Shown: piece by piece, positions 1-6,647 of the stretch | How positions within the stretch are numbered: the first letter of the stretch is position 1 | Layout: each line of letters opens with the position of its first letter | Notes under the pieces: generated by a model | The model's input: only the letters and a program-made list of their open reading frames with translations | What the model was told of the DNA's origin: nothing | Database searches by the model: none | Source: Hymenobacter coccineus | GTDB lineage: Bacteria > Bacteroidota > Bacteroidia > Cytophagales > Hymenobacteraceae | Length of the DNA stretch: 64,000 nt | Assembly (NCBI RefSeq): GCF_001816125.1 | Contig: NZ_MDZA01000437.1 | Span: forward strand, 1 to 64,000 | Direction of reading: 5' to 3' | Translations under genes and position numbers: made by a program

Positions 1-1
1 C

Positions 2-346
2 GAGGGGGCCCTGGCCACGCTGAAGTATTTAAAGGAGCTGGCTAGCCACGGCGTGGCCTACAAGTCCTTCACCGAGCCCTACCTCGACTCGCTGGGGCCC
101 TTCGGCGACGTCATCGTCTCGATGCTGGCCACCATCGCCGCCCAGGACCTGATCAAGATCCGGGAGAACACCAAAGCTGCCCTCGATAAGAAGCGCGCCG
201 CCGGTATTAAGCTGGGGGCCCCCAGCAAAAGCCAAGAACTCATCGACCAGGTGCGCCGGCTCAAGGCCAGCGGCGCCTCGAACCAGGTTATTGGCCGTGC
301 CCTGAAGATGTCGCCCAGCACTGTGGCGAAATACTTAATCATTTAG
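2..346 (+). CDS. Serine recombinase (resolvase/invertase), C-terminal part, cut by window edge
   Basis: The reading frame is open from the left edge and ends at a TAG at 344-346, so the catalytic N-terminus lies outside the window. The visible part contains the end of the resolvase catalytic domain (FTEPYLDSLGPFGD, then AAQDLIKIRENTKAALDKKR), the long helix E region typical of Hin/PinR-type enzymes, and a C-terminal helix-turn-helix (LKASGASNQVIGRALKMSPS). These enzymes cut and rejoin DNA through a serine to invert or resolve segments. It is a third recombinase next to the divergent pair at 1242-2712, which it resembles in general plan but not closely in sequence. Confidence 0.8.
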   Translation, partial: EGALATLKYLKELASHGVAYKSFTEPYLDSLGPFGDVIVSMLATIAAQDLIKIRENTKAALDKKRAAGIKLGAPSKSQELIDQVRRLKASGASNQVIGRALKMSPSTVAKYLII

Positions 347-678
347 AGACTGCCACCCTTTCTGCCAGCATTTTCAAAGAAAATGCGTTTGCAGTCAATC
401 AGGCCAATTTATAGCATTATCTGCCAGAAGACGTTCATCCTTTTAAAAGGATCTTTACTTGTCACCTTTTCCCATCCTTGGTTGGTAGAAGGGGGACTTG
501 GGCCGCCGTCGCTGCTAAGCTAGTGGTGGGGTTTCGGTGATTTCACATGCTTCAAACGACCCTTTAAATAGTGTCTTAGGCGAGGCAGCTTTGCTGTAGC
601 TTCGCGGCCGCCGAGAGCTTTCATGAATCTGGTATACAGGCCCTGAGGCACCCTACTACAGTAAAGCAATCAAAACCC
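347..678. other. Intergenic stretch with two palindromes
   Basis: No convincing gene is seen. Just after the recombinase stop there is a perfect inverted repeat GCATTTTC-AAA-GAAAATGC at 368-386, which could act as a weak terminator although no T-run follows. A perfect 16-bp palindrome ATCCTTTTAAAAGGAT lies at 437-452. Its role is unknown; a recombinase or regulator site is possible. Confidence 0.4.
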
Positions 679-1146
679 ATGGACTCAACGGACCGCCAGA
701 GCTTGTTTGCGCAAGCGTTTGATACATTCAAGGCCTTCGACAATTTGACCGTGAGTAGTAGTGGCGCGGAGCAGCAAGCGTTTCCCACCACTATTTGGCA
801 AATCTTGCAACACCTACTGGTATGGCAAACGCATCAGTTAGCGCAATTACAAGGAATAGCCGCCGCGGAGGGGTTTGACGAAACGCGCAGTTGGGATATG
901 GCACGCGTACCCTCCAGCGAAGCTGCTTTGCAAGCCGCCGTCACGCAGTTCCAGCAGCAATTGGTTGAGTTGCAAACCTGGGCCAGCGGGGCGAAAGGAG
1001 ATGCGCAGCAAGTCCTGACGCAGGGAGTAATCTTACAAGATGTCGCGTTGCACTTGTCCTTTCACCTGGGCGAGGTCGTGCTGATGCGTCGGCTGCAGGG
1101 CAGCTACCCCTTGCCAACTCACATGCGGGAATTCTTGCAAGCCTAA
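679..1146 (+). CDS. DinB-like four-helix protein
   Basis: A 155-residue protein with the plan of the DinB/YfiT superfamily: an N-terminal helix, a histidine in the second helix (ILQHLLVWQTHQ, around residue 45) and an HxxxH pair in the last helix (VALHLSFHLGEVVLMR, around residues 125-135). The three histidines normally bind a divalent metal. Members include thiol-transferases and many proteins of unknown substrate. It stands alone between the recombinase fragment and a minus-strand recombinase, so context does not show a pathway. The ATG at 679 is the first start in the frame. Confidence 0.6.
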   Translation: MDSTDRQSLFAQAFDTFKAFDNLTVSSSGAEQQAFPTTIWQILQHLLVWQTHQLAQLQGIAAAEGFDETRSWDMARVPSSEAALQAAVTQFQQQLVELQTWASGAKGDAQQVLTQGVILQDVALHLSFHLGEVVLMRRLQGSYPLPTHMREFLQA

Positions 1147-1241
1147 CGAAGGCGGTTCGGTTGGGACGAATAATTTAGGTGGGAGTCGTAAAGTGGCGCT
1201 TTTTACATATTGTAAACGAAGCCTTGCTACACGTAAACAGC

Positions 1242-1904
1242 CTATTGCGCTGGTTTGGGCAATAGACGTTGCACACCCATGGGATGAAATGCCTTCCCAT
1301 GCCGGGTGCGGTAGTCGGACTGATTGAGTTGCTCGGCAATCGCGCGCAGCGTGGCCCCATTCGCCCGTAGCAACGCCGCCAACTGCGCGGCCTGCCGATT
1401 GTTGAGGTTGGTCTGCGCATTTTCGCGCATAGCCACCCACGACTTTTCCCGGGCGGCCTGGGTCAAATTAGCCGGGCTGCCCAGCTGCTCCCCCCGCGCT
1501 TTCTTCGCGGCGAGCGCCTCGCGGGTCCGGGTGGAAATGGCCGACGCCTCTTTCTGAGCGACGGCCGCCATGATGTGAAGGGTAAACTCATCGGCGGCTG
1601 GCAGGTCGACGGCCTGGAAGCGTACCCGACTTTCCATGAGGGTGGCTAAAAAGGCGACGTTCCGCGCCAATCGGTCCAGCTTGGCCACGAGCAGCACCGC
1701 GTCGTCCTCCCGAGCACGGGCAATGGCCGCCGCTAATTGCGGCCGTTCGTTTTTCTTCCCGCTCTCAATTTCGAGGAAGGTGGCCACGAGCTGCGCGTCG
1801 CCGCGCAGGAAATTTTGCACGGCCGCCTGCTGGGCTTCGAGGCCGAGGCCGGACTGGCCCTGGCGAACGGTACTGACGCGGAAGTAGGCCACGAATTTGG
1901 TCAT
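1242..1904 (-). CDS. Small serine recombinase (resolvase family)
   Basis: A 220-aa recombinase. The N-terminal catalytic motif is FVAYFRVSTVRQGQSGLGLE with the nucleophilic serine in YFRVST; IESGKKNERPQL and AKLDRLARN follow as in resolvases. The region after residue 150 (LRANGATLRAIAEQLNQ) is a predicted DNA-binding helix-turn-helix ending in a Recombinase-type motif (YRTRHGKAFHP). It is divergent from a paralogue at 2029-2712 with 124 bp between. A good promoter (-33 TTTG, 21 bp, -7 TACTTTTG) ends five bases before the ATG, so the mRNA may be leaderless. The two proteins are alike in motif order but differ in many residues, so this is not a recent duplication. Confidence 0.85.
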   Translation of the reverse strand: MTKFVAYFRVSTVRQGQSGLGLEAQQAAVQNFLRGDAQLVATFLEIESGKKNERPQLAAAIARAREDDAVLLVAKLDRLARNVAFLATLMESRVRFQAVDLPAADEFTLHIMAAVAQKEASAISTRTREALAAKKARGEQLGSPANLTQAAREKSWVAMRENAQTNLNNRQAAQLAALLRANGATLRAIAEQLNQSDYRTRHGKAFHPMGVQRLLPKPAQ

Positions 1905-1909
1905 CGGGG

Positions 1910-1942
1910 CAAAAGTACCCCTAAATCCCAGCTTGTCACAAA
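1910..1942 (-). promoter_or_regulatory. Promoter of the minus-strand recombinase; probably leaderless
   Basis: On the minus strand there is TTTG (1942-1939), a 21-bp spacer and TACTTTTG (1917-1910), a near-ideal Bacteroidota -33/-7 promoter. The ATG begins at 1904, only five bases after the -7 element, so transcription would start at or next to the start codon. Confidence 0.65.
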
Positions 1943-1955
1943 AGTTAAACGAGCG

Positions 1956-1984
1956 TTGCTAAGATGTAAAATCTCGTACTTTTA
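1956..1984 (+). promoter_or_regulatory. Candidate promoter of the plus-strand recombinase
   Basis: TTG at 1956-1958, an 18-bp spacer and TACTTTTA at 1977-1984 resemble the Bacteroidota promoter, with one mismatch in the -7 element. It would give a leader of about 40 nt before the ATG at 2029. Confidence 0.4.
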
Positions 1985-2028
1985 CCCCGATTCTCGCCGA
2001 AACCCCTTTTGTACTCGCCTTTTGTACC

Positions 2029-2712
2029 ATGACTCCGCTGCGGACCTATACTCCTTATTATAGAGTGTCCACTCAAAAGCAGGGAATCTCGGGGCTCGGC
2101 CTCGAAGCCCAGCAAGCCGCGGTGCGCGCCTTCGTGGCGGACCCCGCCCAACTGGTGGGGGAATTTGTTGAGATTGAAAGTGGGAAGAAGAATCAACGCC
2201 CCCAACTACTCGCCGCCATGGCCGAGGCTCGTCGGGTAGGTAGCACGCTGCTCATCGCCAAACTCGACCGGCTCAGCCGCAACGCCAGTTTCATCCTAGC
2301 GCTCCGGGACTCGGGGGTAGACTTTGTCTGCTGCGACATGCCCGACGCTAACACCCTAACCGTGGGCCTATTTGCCGTGCTCGCCCAACACGAGCGCGAG
2401 ACAATCTCCAAACGGACCAAAGACGCGCTTGCCGCCAAAAAAGCGCGGGGAGCGGTGCTGGGCAACCCCCAGAACATGACGCCCGCCATCAACCGCCAGG
2501 GGCAGGCGGCCATGCAGCGCAATGCCCGCGAGCACCAGGCCAATCGCCAGGCCGCGCAGTTGGCCGAGCTCTTGCGAGCCAAGGGGCAGACCTTGTGGCA
2601 AATCGCGGCCAAGCTCAATGAGGCTGGTTACCGAACTCGAAGGGGGAAGGAGTTTCACGCGACCACCGTGCAGCGCCTATTGCCTACTGCGACTGACGCG
2701 CGGCCCACCTAG
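2029..2712 (+). CDS. Small serine recombinase (resolvase family)
   Basis: A 227-aa recombinase with YYRVSTQKQGISGLGLEAQ at the N-terminus (catalytic serine in RVST), IESGKKNQRPQL, AKLDRLSRNASF and the linker ERETISKRTKDALAAKKARG. The C-terminal third carries an HTH (LRAKGQTLWQIAAKLNEAGY) followed by TRRGKEFHATTVQRLL. It is divergent from the paralogue at 1242-1904 and shares with it a symmetric promoter region. The element it acts on cannot be told; no matching res or inversion site was recognised beyond the inverted repeat between the two genes. Confidence 0.85.
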   Translation: MTPLRTYTPYYRVSTQKQGISGLGLEAQQAAVRAFVADPAQLVGEFVEIESGKKNQRPQLLAAMAEARRVGSTLLIAKLDRLSRNASFILALRDSGVDFVCCDMPDANTLTVGLFAVLAQHERETISKRTKDALAAKKARGAVLGNPQNMTPAINRQGQAAMQRNAREHQANRQAAQLAELLRAKGQTLWQIAAKLNEAGYRTRRGKEFHATTVQRLLPTATDARPT

Positions 2713-2852
2713 TTTTTTTTGGGGGCAGCTGCTACAATTTTTTGAAGTCGATTAGGCCCTCAAACTGTCCAGCGTAACTGGACCACTTCAGGGTTTGGCT
2801 TTCATGCGCAGCTGGTTGCCGGCGTGGTACTTTGCTGGAATGGCCGGAGCGG

Positions 2853-3128
2853 TTACGTTGGGTTGTAGCGTTGGCGCAACTGCGCGCTGCACTCGGCCAC
2901 GCTCAACTCGCCCGCGACGTAGCGACGGTAAAGCCGCTGCCCAAACGGGCTCAGCGGGGGCAGGCCCTGGGCCGCGCCGAGGGCCTGCGCCTCATCGAGC
3001 AACGCTTGGCGTTGCGCCGGGGTCTGCTCGGCGGGGCCGAAACGGGCGTTTGCTTTCACGGGGAGCTTAAGTAATTTAAGGTCGGCAAAGATGCGACACT
3101 CGCCGCCCTCAACCGTGGAATTTAGCAT
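2853..3128 (-). CDS. Small protein of unknown function
   Basis: 91 residues. The C-terminal part (GQRLYRRYVAGELSVAECSAQLRQRY) resembles the short helical 'x-YVxGxIsxeE' pattern of VbhA-like antitoxins, but this similarity is weak and no toxin gene adjoins it. The ATG at 3128 is 56 bp from a hairpin repeat (3184-3213). A short plus-strand gene remnant is divergent from it. Function is not assigned. Confidence 0.45.
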   Translation of the reverse strand: MLNSTVEGGECRIFADLKLLKLPVKANARFGPAEQTPAQRQALLDEAQALGAAQGLPPLSPFGQRLYRRYVAGELSVAECSAQLRQRYNPT

Positions 3129-3183
3129 TTTCTCCTCTCTTTGAACACCTGACGTACGGTGGCCTCCACTGGGCAGCCGTAGC

Positions 3184-3213
3184 AGGAGAATGGCACACGC
3201 GGGCGGTTCTCCT
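3184..3213. repeat. Hairpin leader repeat, copy 1 (degenerate)
   Basis: Stem AGGAGAA (3184-3190) with TTCTCCT (3207-3213). The sequence through 3224 closely matches the block at 3585-3628, including the tail TCGTCTATTT. It lies 27 bp before the ATG of a small gene remnant at 3251. The stem is shorter than in copy 2 because of substitutions. Confidence 0.5.
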
Positions 3214-3250
3214 TCGTCTATTTAGGACGGGTTCGCTTATTGACTGAGGT

Positions 3251-3440
3251 ATGACGTGGCTTGAAGCGGTCCTGGGTGCCCTGTTGCTAACGGTCAACTG
3301 CCTGGCCGTGGCCGCGCACCGGCGCTACCTGGCGCTACCTGCTGCTGCGGCGCAAACACAAGACCTTGCAGCGCCTCTACGGCCATGCCGAGCAGCAGCT
3401 GAGCACCTTATGGGCCAGTAAAAGGGGAGCACAAGAGTAG
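3251..3440 (+). pseudogene. Small membrane protein remnant, frameshifted by a 10-bp tandem duplication
   Basis: From the ATG the protein starts MTWLEAVLGALLLTVNCLAV, a single hydrophobic segment, then AAHRRYL. GGCGCTACCT occurs twice in tandem (3321-3330, 3331-3340). After the second unit the frame runs to a TAA at 3419. If one unit is removed the frame continues as RRYLLLRRKHKTLQRLYGHA and ends at TAG 3438-3440, which is a basic, coiled tail fitting a small anchored protein. The family is not recognised. A hairpin leader shared with the next gene remnant precedes it. Confidence 0.45.
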
Positions 3441-3535
3441 AACAGGGGATTATCGGCTAGGAAACAGGCGGGGGCCGTTCAAAAAACGGCAAACAAAGCC
3501 CGCTCAGGAAATCCAAGATGTTCAGGGCAAGTTGC

Positions 3536-3543
3536 TATCTTTG
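3536..3543 (+). promoter_or_regulatory. Candidate -7 element before the kinase remnant
   Basis: TATCTTTG fits the TAnnTTTG consensus about 97 bp before the ATG at 3640; no clear -33 element was found. If used, the hairpin at 3585-3618 would be in the 5' leader of the mRNA. Confidence 0.35.
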
Positions 3544-3584
3544 CCTACTTTATGTTGGTGGTCGTCCACCGGCCGGCATAAATA

Positions 3585-3618
3585 GAGGGAGAACGGCCCA
3601 CGCGGGCGGTTCTCCCTC
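3585..3618. repeat. Hairpin leader repeat, copy 2 (strong stem-loop)
   Basis: GAGGGAGAAC pairs perfectly with GTTCTCCCTC. Inside, one G-G mismatch is followed by GCCC/GGGC closing an ACGC loop. The tail CGTCTATTT is shared with copy 1. It ends 21 bp before the ATG of the sensor-kinase remnant, so it sits in the 5' leader. It could be an RNA control element, a terminator or a mobile repeat. Confidence 0.55.
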
Positions 3619-3639
3619 GTCTATTTCAGCCCTGCTCCC

Positions 3640-3950
3640 ATGACGGAACCCGTATCGCCGCCCGCAGCCACGGACGTCACGCGCCCGGGCTTCCTAGCCG
3701 GGGGCGAGGAAATGGGGGGCCCTGACGCGGGCCTACGACTGGTCCACGACGGTCCTAAGCCCCCCGAACACCTGGCTGCAAAGCCTGCGCACCGCCGTGA
3801 GCATCCTGCTCAACTCTAAGTTTCTCATGTTCCTGTGGTGGGGCGCGGACCTGGTGCAGTTTTATAACGACGCCTACCGCCCGAGCCTGGGCCACGCGGG
3901 CAAACACCCCGCCGCGCTGGGGCAGCGGGGAGCCGACTGCTGGCCCAAAC
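3640..3950 (+). pseudogene. N-terminal remnant of a PAS-type sensor histidine kinase
   Basis: The frame from ATG 3640 gives MTEPVSPPAATDVTRPGFLAGGEEMG and then goes out of frame in a run of six G (about 3714-3719). In the +1 frame the sequence continues as the familiar start of many hybrid PAS/GAF kinases: RAYDWSTTVLSPPNTWLQSL, RTAVSILLNSKFLMFLWWG, DLVQFYNDAYRPSLG, GKHPAALGQRGADCW. Homology stops abruptly after DCWP at about 3945, so the catalytic kinase is missing. It is therefore both frameshifted and truncated. Confidence 0.65.
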
Positions 3951-4004
3951 CCCACTGCCCCCAAAATCTTGTTTTGCTAGCTGCTGAACCTAGCGGCTCG
4001 CAGG

Positions 4005-4262
4005 TTAGCGTTTGGAAGCGCAAAGGATTTTAATCTCTTTCCCTTTGGTCAGCTTTAACCACGGGGCGAGGTAAACCGTAGCATTACAGACTTCAATCGT
4101 TCGGTCGGCCGGAGCAAGCGTAGTGTAGCCAATTTTGAGGCGCACGAACGTGGAATCGGCAAATATTTCATCCCCCCGCCCACTGCGCGATAAGTTTAGG
4201 GCGGTGGGCAAGAGGCCTTCGGGCAGATTGAAGCAGTTAACCGTGTCGCGGGACGACGCCAA
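4005..4262 (-). CDS. Possible gene fragment of unknown function
   Basis: An open frame of about 85 codons with only a TTG start (4262); the frame is open further upstream into the IS3 remnant at 4290-4508. This suggests a 5'-truncated gene whose front was lost at that insertion. The product (e.g. STFVRLKIGYTTLAPADRTI, NATVYLAPWLKL) has an alternating beta-like pattern but no recognised domain. It may not be functional. Confidence 0.25.
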   Translation of the reverse strand: MASSRDTVNCFNLPEGLLPTALNLSRSGRGDEIFADSTFVRLKIGYTTLAPADRTIEVCNATVYLAPWLKLTKGKEIKILCASKR

Positions 4263-4289
4263 GGCTAAGACATAGTCCTTGGTGCTGCA

Positions 4290-4508
4290 AGGGCCCGCAT
4301 GGCGCGCACCCGCTTGCCCAATACGGCCTCGCTCATGCTCAGCGCCTGCGCAACGTGCGTCGCCGCCTGCCCATCCTGCGTTACCCGGCGGACTGCTTCG
4401 GTCCGAAACGCCGCATCCTACTTAGTTCGCTGCCGTTTACCGGCTGGTTTCGCTGCTTCCATGACAAGGGAAAGTTACTTTCGCCGTGTCCACTTTTACC
4501 CGACCACC
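4290..4508 (-). mobile_element. IS3-family remnant (left end and part of orfA)
   Basis: Reading on the minus strand from the IS end (GTGGTCGGGTAAAAGTGGAC) the sequence matches the IS3 copy at 56513-57800: MEAAKPAGKRQRTK, then an in-frame TAG where the other copy has a tyrosine context, then AAFRTEAVRRV and VAQALSMSEAVLGK. Homology stops after about 50 codons. Only a decayed fragment is left. Confidence 0.65.
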
Positions 4509-4617
4509 TCAATGAGTATTTGTCATTACAGAACCTTGGTACGCGAAGGTCACATTCGCTAAAAAGCTCAAATGCTGTTTAGCATTTTCTCCAGCCTCCT
4601 TATTTCTTCGAGTATAC

Positions 4618-4776
4618 TCAGGCTTGACGCCTTTCATGCTTACTCTGAATATAATATAAAACGTCACCATATCTGAGCGTTGCTAGGTCGCTTTTGACTG
4701 ATTGTCTTATTTCAAGGTGTTCGGGATTGGTCCTATAAACAATACCTTCGGTAAGCTGCGCGTAGTTCTGAGGCAT
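4618..4776 (-). CDS. Small ORF of unknown function (52 aa)
   Basis: ATG at 4776, TGA at 4618-4620. The product begins MPQNYAQLTEGIVYRTNPEH and continues with LEIRQSVKSDLATLRYGDVL, a mixed polar/hydrophobic sequence with natural codon use, unlike chance frames. No family is recognised. An in-frame stop lies a little upstream, so the ATG is the likely start. The local DNA is less GC-rich than most of the window. Confidence 0.35.
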   Translation of the reverse strand: MPQNYAQLTEGIVYRTNPEHLEIRQSVKSDLATLRYGDVLYYIQSKHERRQA

Positions 4777-4892
4777 TTTAAAACTGTTTGTAGTGGGAAG
4801 TGAAGGTTAAAGGTAGCCATGCAACGCACATCATAAGCAACTGAATCTTCGGCTTTTTAGCCACAAAACGGAGGTTTATTATTGCCTGTTAC

Positions 4893-5069
4893 ATGACAAA
4901 ACAGCCCCGCCCCTACACGTTCCACACCTCCGCCACGACCCACTACATTCGCCAGCACTACGGCCGGCAAACCCTGCCCGAAATTGCGGCCGACCTCGGT
5001 TTGCCTTACGCGCAGCTCAAAAGCCTCGCCTGCCGCTAAAGCATCAAGAAGAACCGGCCGCTGTTTTGA
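4893..5069 (+). CDS. Small HTH-like protein, possibly shortened by a nonsense codon
   Basis: ATG 4893; 48 codons to TAA at 5037. The product TTHYIRQHYGRQTLPEIAAD, LGLPYAQLKSLACR resembles the start of small helix-turn-helix proteins. Reading through the TAA gives SIKKNRPLF and a second stop at 5067-5069, and KKNRP is what one expects at the end of this type of HTH protein. The TAA may therefore be a recent nonsense change. A strong terminator follows at 5075-5107. Confidence 0.45.
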
Positions 5070-5074
5070 TCTAC

Positions 5075-5107
5075 AAAAAATCCCCGCCGGGTTCGGCGGG
5101 GATTTTT
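5075..5107. terminator. Rho-independent terminator, probably bidirectional
   Basis: AAAAAATCCCCGCC - loop GGGTTC - GGCGGGGATTTTTT, a GC stem flanked by A and T runs on both sides. It would end the small plus-strand HTH-like gene and also the minus-strand gene at 5156-5674. Confidence 0.85.
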
Positions 5108-5155
5108 TGTGGTAAGCTATTTCTGTTACTGTAGCACGAAGCCGACGCTTTACGG

Positions 5156-5674
5156 TCAGTATTCGGCTTTTATAGTCGTATAGTAAGCTATTTCCGCCCC
5201 CAAGCCCGACTCAATCTTTAAGGCGAGGGGATGGTCCTTTAAATAAAACAAGCCACCCACAGACTCGCCTGCCGAACCGTTTTCCCCAACGGTACCGCTG
5301 GGCAAGCTAAATGTCACCTTGGCGATCCTGTTCCGGTGCGCCGCGTGCCAATCGCCAAACACGCGTTGCCGCATCTTGTGCTTATAATCGGTTGCCTCGC
5401 ACACGAAGGCCATGACGTTGTACGGGTCAATCTCAAAAAAGCGGTTCATGAGCTTTTCCAGCGTCAGCCGTATCCTTCGGTCGTAGCCTGGGTGGGTGGG
5501 CTTTGTGCAGTCGCTGACTTCGCGCTGAAAAGAGAAGTCAAAAACAAAGCCCTCTAGTTCTGGCAGCCCTGGGAGGGGACGACCGGAAAAGAGGGCTTTG
5601 TACTTAGCTCGATTGTCTGCGGTAAAGTATGCTATGTTCTCTTCGTCAAAGACAATTCTATAAGGAAGCAGCAT
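5156..5674 (-). CDS. Hypothetical protein, DUF6169-like
   Basis: 172 residues. The order YRIVFDEENIAYFTADN, FVFDFSFQRE, DRRIRLTLEKLMNRFFEID, VMAFVCEATDYKHKMRQRVF, DWH and a late GGLFYLKDHP resembles the DUF6169 family of Bacteroidota, where a similar 'Y-I/V-C-D-x-x-D-x-K-x-x-R-x-x-x-F-x-x-W' block is conserved. That assignment is from memory of the pattern and is moderate. The start overlaps the end of the upstream small gene by 17 bp, so the two form a transcription unit ending at the terminator at 5075-5107. Confidence 0.6.
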   Translation of the reverse strand: MLLPYRIVFDEENIAYFTADNRAKYKALFSGRPLPGLPELEGFVFDFSFQREVSDCTKPTHPGYDRRIRLTLEKLMNRFFEIDPYNVMAFVCEATDYKHKMRQRVFGDWHAAHRNRIAKVTFSLPSGTVGENGSAGESVGGLFYLKDHPLALKIESGLGAEIAYYTTIKAEY

Positions 5675-5834
5675 TAAAAGAGAAGGTGTTAGATCCTGCC
5701 TTCTTCAGCTTGGTCATGTCCCCGGTTCGCAGGGCTTCAATGGCATCATTCTTCATTTGCAAGACGGTGGAAATGATTCCATCACCGTTTTGGATGCGCT
5801 GAGCGGCACGTTGGATGTCGGCTTCGGTTGGCAT
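5658..5834 (-). CDS. Small protein upstream of the DUF6169-like gene
   Basis: The frame is open from 6011, but a promoter -7 element (TATATTTG, 5939-5932) lies inside it, so the ATG at 5834 is the more likely start: MPTEADIQRAAQRIQNGDGI, ISTVLQMKNDAIEALRTGDM, 58 aa, mostly helical. It overlaps the next gene by 17 bp, which implies translational coupling. No domain is recognised. An alternative TTG start upstream would add a hydrophobic segment (LIAVVNTVALCWCVA). Confidence 0.5.
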   Translation of the reverse strand: MPTEADIQRAAQRIQNGDGIISTVLQMKNDAIEALRTGDMTKLKKAGSNTFSFNAASL

Positions 5835-5931
5835 GGTGGGGGCGATTTTCGACGCGTTGGCAACACACCAACACAGGGCTACGGTATTGACAACGGCAAT
5901 CAATAGGTGACCATTGTTGCCGTTGCCGTTA

Positions 5932-5939
5932 CAAATATA
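5932..5939 (-). promoter_or_regulatory. -7 element TATATTTG for the two-gene unit
   Basis: The minus strand reads TATATTTG, a full TAnnTTTG match, about 98 bp before the ATG at 5834. A clear -33 element was not seen. Confidence 0.45.
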
Positions 5940-6116
5940 ACGGGCCGTTACAGATTTTGGTTTGTAAATATTCTCTTTATTACTGAAATACGCGAGAAAA
6001 CAGTCACGCAAAAATCGCTAAAATGCAAATCATAGGCACATATGGCCTTGCTTCGACTAACAGCTTCCTTTTGTGGCAGCGGCGGCAGCGCTTGATGCAA
6101 ACCAACTCACCCTGCC

Positions 6117-6154
6117 AACAAAAAGCCCCGCCGAATCCGGCGGGGCTTTTTGTT
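6117..6154. terminator. Rho-independent terminator
   Basis: AACAAAAAGCCCCGCC - GAAT - CCGGCGGGGCTTTTTGTT: a strong GC stem with A and T tracts on both sides. No intact gene directly precedes it on the plus strand. It may end a decayed gene, or the minus-strand fragment at 6298-6561. Confidence 0.85.
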
Positions 6155-6297
6155 GTGAGCGACTAAAGCAGGTACAAGCTAGTGCTAAAAATTGCTACTA
6201 TGCCTAACAGACCGAAAAATGTTTTCGCGCTCATAACGTAAAAATGAAATAGGTGAGAGGTGTATAATGCAGGCAGAAAAAGCCTGCCCCACTAGCA

Positions 6298-6561
6298 CTA
6301 TAGGGAAAGTGTACGCTTAACTCGCTGGCCGCGAAGCTTTAGACAAGGCAATATTTTAGGGAGGTAATAGGCCGTCACGTTTGCGGCCTGTGCACGAAAT
6401 GTATCCTGCCCAAGCCAGCGTTTGTATTCGGTATTGACCACATGCTGATTTGGGTCGGTCAACCCGTGGGTTTTTAGCCACGCCTTGATTTCGCGATCTA
6501 TCGCGGCGCAATGAATGGAACGGTTTTTAGCAGCGGCATGCGGAAGGGTGGAAAGTGGAGC
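6298..6561 (-). pseudogene. Gene fragment without a start codon
   Basis: An 87-codon open stretch between stops with coherent protein-like sequence: KNRSIHCAAIDREIKAWLKT, HGLTDPNQHVVNTEYKRWLG, FRAQAANVTAYYLPKILPC, ending RGQRVKRTLSL. No ATG or GTG lies at its beginning. Its upstream side faces the IS1182 copy at 6648-8250, about 85 bp away. It is probably a truncated 3' part of a gene; the family is not recognised. Confidence 0.35.
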
Positions 6562-6647
6562 CTAAGTAAGGCAGAGATTGGCTTTCGGCGCGAAGGATTT
6601 CCGCGGGGCGGTTCGCCAACGGACTTATTTCACAGTCGTTGACAGAC

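Larger units (their letters stand above)
1906..1988. repeat. Inverted repeat bracketing the divergent promoter region
   Basis: GGGGCAAAAGTAC at 1906-1918 is matched in inverse orientation by GTACTTTTACCCC at 1976-1988, 12 of 13 positions pairing. Each arm overlaps the -7 element of one recombinase gene, so a single protein, perhaps the recombinases themselves, could control both genes. Confidence 0.5.

Noticed and set aside
2853-3128. VbhA-type antitoxin of a toxin-antitoxin pair
   Set aside because: Only a loose C-terminal pattern fits, and there is no Fic or other toxin gene next to it.
4299-4562. Plus-strand frame over the IS3 remnant
   Set aside because: It is the reverse complement of IS3 orfA; a matching shadow exists opposite the IS3 copy at 57538-57951.
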